A program made the translations under genes and the position numbers. From Polynucleobacter meluiroseus (GTDB lineage Bacteria > Pseudomonadota > Gammaproteobacteria > Burkholderiales > Burkholderiaceae): DNA of 9,957 nt. This document shows, one piece after another, positions 6,868-9,957 of the stretch; the first letter of the stretch is position 1, and every line of letters starts with the position of its first letter. The notes below the pieces were generated by a model. The model saw only the letters and a program-made list of their open reading frames with translations, was not told where the DNA came from and did no database searches. The DNA is taken from assembly GCA_945867755.1 (NCBI GenBank), contig CAMBJN010000039.1, positions 1 through 9,957 of the forward strand, in the 5' to 3' direction.

Positions 6868-8361
6868 TTAGAAGCGCTCCAATTCTGGATGAGGTAAAAC
6901 CCCGCCAGTGACTCGCATGCGGCCATATTCAGCGCAGCGATTGAGTGTTGGGATTGCTTTATCAGGGTTCAATAATTTATCTGGATCAAACGCTGCTTTT
7001 ACTTTCCAGAAAATCTCACGTTCTGAATCACTGAATTGAACGCACATTTCATTGATCTTCTCAATGCCCACGCCGTGTTCACCAGTGATGGTTCCACCAA
7101 GTTCAACACAGGTTCTTAAGATGTCACTACCAAATGCTTCGGCACGGTGCCATTCAGCTTTATCGGAGCCATTGAACATGATGAGCGGGTGCATATTGCC
7201 ATCCCCTGCATGGAAAACGTTCATGCAGCGCAATTGGTATTTCTCTTCCATGAGCTGAATGCGTTTTAACAAGGTGGCAATGTGTTTGCGGGGGATGGTT
7301 CCGTCCATGCAATAGTAGTCAGCAGAAATTCTGCCAGCTGCTGGGAAGGCATTTTTTCTACCACTCCAAAATTTAAGACGCTCAGCTTCATTCTGTGACA
7401 CTTGAAGACGGATGGCGCCACTATTTTTCAGAACAGCTGTCATGCGTTCAATTTCTTCAGCAACTTCTTCTGGCGTGCCATCAGATTCGCATAACAAAAT
7501 AGCCGTAGCGTTCACATCGTAGCCAGCATGAACAAATTCTTCAACAGCGCGAGTGGCAGCTTGGTCCATCATTTCTAGACCCGCTGGAATGATGCCTGCA
7601 GCAATGATTGCAGCAACCGCGTTACCACCTTTTTCAACGTCATCAAAGCTGGCCATGATGACCTGAGCCAATTGAGGTTTAGGCACAAGCTTCACCACCA
7701 CCTCAGTGATCACAGCGAGCATACCCTCGCTACCAACTAAAATTGAGATCAAATCTAATCCAGGTGCATCGGGCGCTAGGCTGCCAAATTCAACTACTTC
7801 ACCAGTCATCAAGATACCGCGCACCTTGAGAATGTTGTGAAGGGTTAAGCCATACTTTAAGCAATGAACTCCTCCAGAGTTTTCGCTGACATTGCCAGCA
7901 ATCGTGCAGGCAATTTGAGAGGATGGATCTGGAGCGTAATACAAACCATGTTTTGCAACTGCCTCAGAGATCGCTAAATTTCTAACTCCAGGTTGGACCA
8001 CTGCAGTTCTGGCAATAGGATCTACATGGATGATTTTTTTGAGCTTTGCCAATGAGAGCACCAAACCTTGAGAAATTGGCATAGCACCACCCGAAAGACC
8101 TGTTCCTGCACCCCTTGGAACAATTGGTACTTGCAAATCTCTGCAGACCTTGATGACTTCAATGGCTTGCGCCTCTGTTTCTGGTAGAGCAACCGCCAAA
8201 GGCATTTGGCGATAAGCCGCTAAACCATCACATTCATAAGGAATTGTGTCTTCGGGCTCCCATAAAAGCGCATGCTCGGGCAAATGTGGCTTTAAAGCCT
8301 TTACCAGGTGGGCTTGGCGGGCCTTAATAAAAGCCTCAGAGTTCTCGTTAACGGTATTCAT
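6868..8361 (-). CDS. glcD: Glycolate oxidase FAD-linked subunit GlcD
   Basis: GlcD is the main catalytic flavoprotein of glycolate oxidase, converting glycolate (and often D-lactate) to the 2-oxo acid. The 497 residues are almost the same as E. coli GlcD (499). The PCMH FAD-binding domain spans about 53-232, with VPRGAGTGLSGGAMP at 81-95, CTIAGNVSENSGG at 152-164 and LVGSEGMLAVITEV at 208-221. The C-terminal FAD-oxidase domain carries HAGDGNMHPL (384-393) and the GEHGVG block (427-432). The ending ...LPHPELERF closely resembles the E. coli protein. The ATG at 8361 is the first gene start behind a plausible promoter in the divergent spacer. Only a weak GAG precedes it. No glcC-type regulator and no glycolate permease gene is seen nearby. 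D-lactate dehydrogenase would be the main alternative, but the glcE and glcF partners point to glycolate oxidase. Confidence 0.96.
   Translation of the reverse strand: MNTVNENSEAFIKARQAHLVKALKPHLPEHALLWEPEDTIPYECDGLAAYRQMPLAVALPETEAQAIEVIKVCRDLQVPIVPRGAGTGLSGGAMPISQGLVLSLAKLKKIIHVDPIARTAVVQPGVRNLAISEAVAKHGLYYAPDPSSQIACTIAGNVSENSGGVHCLKYGLTLHNILKVRGILMTGEVVEFGSLAPDAPGLDLISILVGSEGMLAVITEVVVKLVPKPQLAQVIMASFDDVEKGGNAVAAIIAAGIIPAGLEMMDQAATRAVEEFVHAGYDVNATAILLCESDGTPEEVAEEIERMTAVLKNSGAIRLQVSQNEAERLKFWSGRKNAFPAAGRISADYYCMDGTIPRKHIATLLKRIQLMEEKYQLRCMNVFHAGDGNMHPLIMFNGSDKAEWHRAEAFGSDILRTCVELGGTITGEHGVGIEKINEMCVQFSDSEREIFWKVKAAFDPDKLLNPDKAIPTLNRCAEYGRMRVTGGVLPHPELERF
6877..6880 (-). promoter_or_regulatory. 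Ribosome-binding site of glcE
   Basis: A GGAG on the minus strand, inside the last codons of glcD, ends nine bases before the glcE ATG at 6867. It supports that start, which directly follows the glcD TAA. Confidence 0.6.
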
Positions 8362-8380
8362 AGGTCTCGATTATTGATGG

Positions 8381-8411
8381 TTTAGCTCTATTCTAGCCAT
8401 TTCCCTATAAT
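8381..8411 (+). promoter_or_regulatory. Candidate promoter of the cobalamin adenosyltransferase gene, with perfect -10 box
   Basis: A perfect TATAAT lies at 8406-8411. The -35 region is poor: the best candidate is TTTAGC at 8381-8386, with a wide 19-base spacer. The expected start point, six to eight bases past the -10 box, falls at about 8418-8420, on the ATG at 8419. The transcript would therefore be essentially leaderless. The -10 box lies inside the spacer of the opposite-strand glcD promoter, so RNA polymerase could probably occupy only one of them at a time. Confidence 0.55.
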
Positions 8412-8418
8412 CAGTCAT
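8390..8418 (-). promoter_or_regulatory. Candidate sigma-70 promoter of the glcD operon
   Basis: On the minus strand ATGACT (8418-8413, four of six matches to TTGACA) is followed after exactly 17 bases by TAGAAT (8395-8390, five of six matches to TATAAT). Transcription would start near the A at 8383 and give a leader of about 22 bases before glcD. The -35 box abuts the ATG of the divergent adenosyltransferase gene. I see no clear operator or riboswitch in the 57-bp spacer. This is a consensus match only. Confidence 0.5.
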
Positions 8419-8991
8419 ATGGGTAAAAGATTGACACAAATTGCAACACGCACAGGCGATGCTGGAACCACCGGTTTGGGTGATGGTCAGCGCGTTGACA
8501 AAGACCATCTCAGGATCTGCGCCATGGGGGATGTTGATGAGCTAAATTCAGAAATCGGGGTCTTGATCACTGAAGACATTCCTCAGGCCATTGCTTCTGA
8601 ATTACGAGAATTATTCTCCACAGTCCAACATGATCTATTCGATTTAGGTGGTGAGTTATGCATACCTAACTACACTTTGCTCAAAGAAGAGCAAGTGGCT
8701 CGGTTGGATGTTTGGCTTGAAAAATACAATGCTACCTTGCCTCGCTTAGAAGAATTCATTCTTCCCGGTGGAACACGTGCAGCAGCGCAGGCACATGTCT
8801 GTAGAACTGTCTGCCGAAGGGCTGAGCGTTCAATCGTTAAATTAGGTCGTTATGAACCCATTCATGACTCCCCACGTCAATACGTCAACCGACTTTCAGA
8901 TTTATTGTTTGTTTTGGCCCGCGTACTTAACCGTGCCGCAGGTGGTACAGATGTTTTGTGGCATCACAAAAAAGACCCCGAAGGGTCTTGA
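8419..8991 (+). CDS. pduO: PduO-type ATP:cob(I)alamin adenosyltransferase
   Basis: This enzyme transfers the adenosyl group of ATP to cob(I)alamin, making coenzyme B12 (adenosylcobalamin) in the cytoplasm, usually as a trimer. The 190 residues match the family. The N-terminal ATP-binding motif ATRTGDAGTTGLGDG is at 9-23. The helix carrying VCRTVCRRAERSIV is at 127-140, and YVNRLSDLLFVLARVLNR at 155-172 completes the active-site signature. The ATG at 8419 is supported because MGKRLTQIATRTGDAGTT is the complete usual N-terminus, even though no ribosome site can fit between promoter and start. The last codons (KKDPEGS) also form a terminator hairpin for the gene on the other strand. No cobalamin-synthesis or B12-dependent enzyme gene is adjacent, so the gene probably serves salvage or an enzyme encoded elsewhere. 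The symbol denotes the family and not a role in propanediol use. Confidence 0.93.
   Translation: MGKRLTQIATRTGDAGTTGLGDGQRVDKDHLRICAMGDVDELNSEIGVLITEDIPQAIASELRELFSTVQHDLFDLGGELCIPNYTLLKEEQVARLDVWLEKYNATLPRLEEFILPGGTRAAAQAHVCRTVCRRAERSIVKLGRYEPIHDSPRQYVNRLSDLLFVLARVLNRAAGGTDVLWHHKKDPEGS
8968..8989 (-). terminator. Intrinsic terminator of aroG, UUCG-loop hairpin inside the adenosyltransferase 3' end
   Basis: Read on the minus strand, AAGACCC (8989-8983), a TTCG loop (8982-8979) and GGGTCTT (8978-8972) form a perfect 7-bp stem. It is closed by C-G around a very stable UUCG tetraloop and runs directly into a six-T tract (8973-8968). It lies about 30 bases past the aroG stop, so it should end the aroG transcript. 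On the plus strand the same hairpin is followed by GATTGC, not a T-run, so it is a weaker terminator in that direction. Confidence 0.85.
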
Positions 8992-9000
8992 TTGCTACTT

Positions 9001-9025
9001 AAGTAATCGATTGATCTGATTACTT
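9001..9025. repeat. Perfect 8-bp inverted repeat spanning the aroG stop
   Basis: AAGTAATC (9001-9008) and GATTACTT (9018-9025) are exact inverted copies around a 9-base loop. The right arm covers the aroG TAA stop (9022-9020). The stem is AT-rich. No T-run follows directly on either strand, though T6 lies at 9035-9040 on the plus strand. It may help terminate plus-strand transcription from the adenosyltransferase gene or stabilise 3' ends. Confidence 0.45.
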
Positions 9026-9957
9026 CTTGCGACGTTTTTTAACACCTTCCGCAAGTATCTCTAGTACATCAAGAGAATCATCCCAGCCAATACATGCATC
9101 AGTGATGCTGGTTGCATACTTAAGATCTTGAGGATTATCTTTGCCCGGAGTGAATTTTTGTGCGCCGGCAAATAGATGACTTTCCACCATCACACCGAAT
9201 ACTTGTTTCGAACCTTTAGCCAATTGACCGGCAATATCTTTGGCTACCTCAATCTGACGCTCATGTTGTTTACTTGAGTTAGCATGAGAGCAATCAACCA
9301 TCAATGAAGCTGGTAATTTGGCAGCTTCTAACTCGCTACAAGCTGTGGCCACACTTTGTTCATCATAATTTGTGGTTTTGCCGCCACGAAGAATCACATG
9401 GCAATCTCCATTGCCTTTTGTTTCAACAATGGCAACTTGACCATTTTTATGAACTGATAAAAAGTGGTGAGGGCGACTGGCTGATTGAATCGCATCCGTG
9501 GCAATTTTAATATTGCCATCCGTACCATTCTTAAAGCCGATCGGAGCTGAAATACCAGAGGCTAATTCGCGGTGAATTTGGCTTTCTGTGGTTCTAGCGC
9601 CAATCGCACCCCAAGAAATAAGGTCACCAATGTATTGTGGAGAAATGACGTCCAAGAATTCACTACCGGCAGGCATGCCCATGCGATTGATTTCAATTAA
9701 GAGGTGACGAGCGATTCTTAGGCCCTCATCAATGCGGTAGCTCTCATCAAGGTATGGGTCATTGATCAGGCCTTTCCAGCCCACCGTTGTGCGTGGCTTT
9801 TCAAAATAAACGCGCATGACAATTTCTAATTCACCTTCATATTTATTACGCTGCTCTAATAACTTGTGCGCATAAGCAATCGCAGCACTTGGTTCATGAA
9901 TAGAGCAAGGCCCAATGATCACCAAACGACGATCATCTTTACCGTGCATGATGTCAC
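9020..9957 (-). CDS. aroG: Class I 3-deoxy-7-phosphoheptulonate (DAHP) synthase, N-terminus off the window
   Basis: DAHP synthase condenses phosphoenolpyruvate and erythrose 4-phosphate, the first step of the shikimate pathway to aromatic amino acids. The frame stays open to the right edge. The ATG at 9949 is internal, since the in-frame codons before it (D-I) continue the conserved DIMHGKDDR stretch. Counting from that Met, key blocks are GPCSIH (13-18, metal Cys), MRVYFEKPRTTVGWKG (45-60), GARTTESQIHREL (118-130), GFKNGTDG (138-145), CSHANSSK (220-227, metal His 222), ESHLF (metal Glu 256) and DACIGW (metal Asp 284). These align with E. coli AroG C61, H268, E302 and D326, with about four extra residues between the last two. 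About 45 N-terminal residues are missing, including part of the effector-binding region, so Phe, Tyr or Trp sensitivity cannot be called. The C-terminus is a basic KKRRKK tail. The terminator lies just downstream. Confidence 0.94.
   Translation of the reverse strand, partial: DIMHGKDDRRLVIIGPCSIHEPSAAIAYAHKLLEQRNKYEGELEIVMRVYFEKPRTTVGWKGLINDPYLDESYRIDEGLRIARHLLIEINRMGMPAGSEFLDVISPQYIGDLISWGAIGARTTESQIHRELASGISAPIGFKNGTDGNIKIATDAIQSASRPHHFLSVHKNGQVAIVETKGNGDCHVILRGGKTTNYDEQSVATACSELEAAKLPASLMVDCSHANSSKQHERQIEVAKDIAGQLAKGSKQVFGVMVESHLFAGAQKFTPGKDNPQDLKYATSITDACIGWDDSLDVLEILAEGVKKRRKK

Noticed and set aside
8362..8418. Cobalamin riboswitch or small RNA between glcD and the adenosyltransferase gene
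   Set aside because: The spacer is only 57 bp, and the likely start of transcription is at the ATG. There is no room for a riboswitch of about 200 bases.

Overview
The window is an ordinary, gene-dense piece of a bacterial chromosome, almost certainly from a betaproteobacterium of the Burkholderiaceae. A small-genome freshwater type such as Polynucleobacter is my best guess. I base this on the moderate, fairly AT-rich base composition (judged by eye), very short intergenic gaps, the protein sequences, and the gene order recG-oxyR-ubiA facing glcDEF-yggS-proC, which I associate from memory with Burkholderiales. I see no mobile element, CRISPR array, tRNA, rRNA or horizontally acquired island, and I did not find an undescribed system. 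No stretch longer than about 60 bases lacks a gene.

Layout. Bases 1-2937 (+) carry three closely packed genes: the 3' part of recG (branch-migration helicase, cut by the left edge just after its Walker A region), oxyR (peroxide-sensing LysR regulator with both redox cysteines) and ubiA (4-hydroxybenzoate polyprenyltransferase of ubiquinone synthesis). Bases 2931-8361 (-) carry a five-gene run read right to left: glcD, glcE and glcF (the three subunits of glycolate oxidase), then yggS (PLP-homeostasis protein) and proC (pyrroline-5-carboxylate reductase). Every junction in that run abuts, overlaps or is one base apart, so it looks like a single operon. It meets ubiA tail to tail, with the two coding regions overlapping by 7 bp.

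A 57-bp divergent spacer (8362-8418) holds interlocked candidate promoters for glcD (-) and for a PduO-type cobalamin adenosyltransferase gene (+, 8419-8991). The latter's -10 box sits so close to the ATG that the mRNA is probably leaderless. The last gene, a class I DAHP synthase (aroG-type, -), enters from the right edge without its N-terminus. It ends 28 bp from the adenosyltransferase stop. Its apparent intrinsic terminator, a UUCG-loop hairpin with a U-tract, lies inside the final codons of the adenosyltransferase gene.

How the genes relate. GlcDEF oxidises glycolate (for example algal exudate) to glyoxylate and feeds electrons to the respiratory chain, for which UbiA helps to make the quinone. 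YggS and ProC form a widely conserved neighbour pair in PLP and proline metabolism. OxyR and RecG address oxidative and DNA damage. These links are contextual, not proof of a shared regulon.
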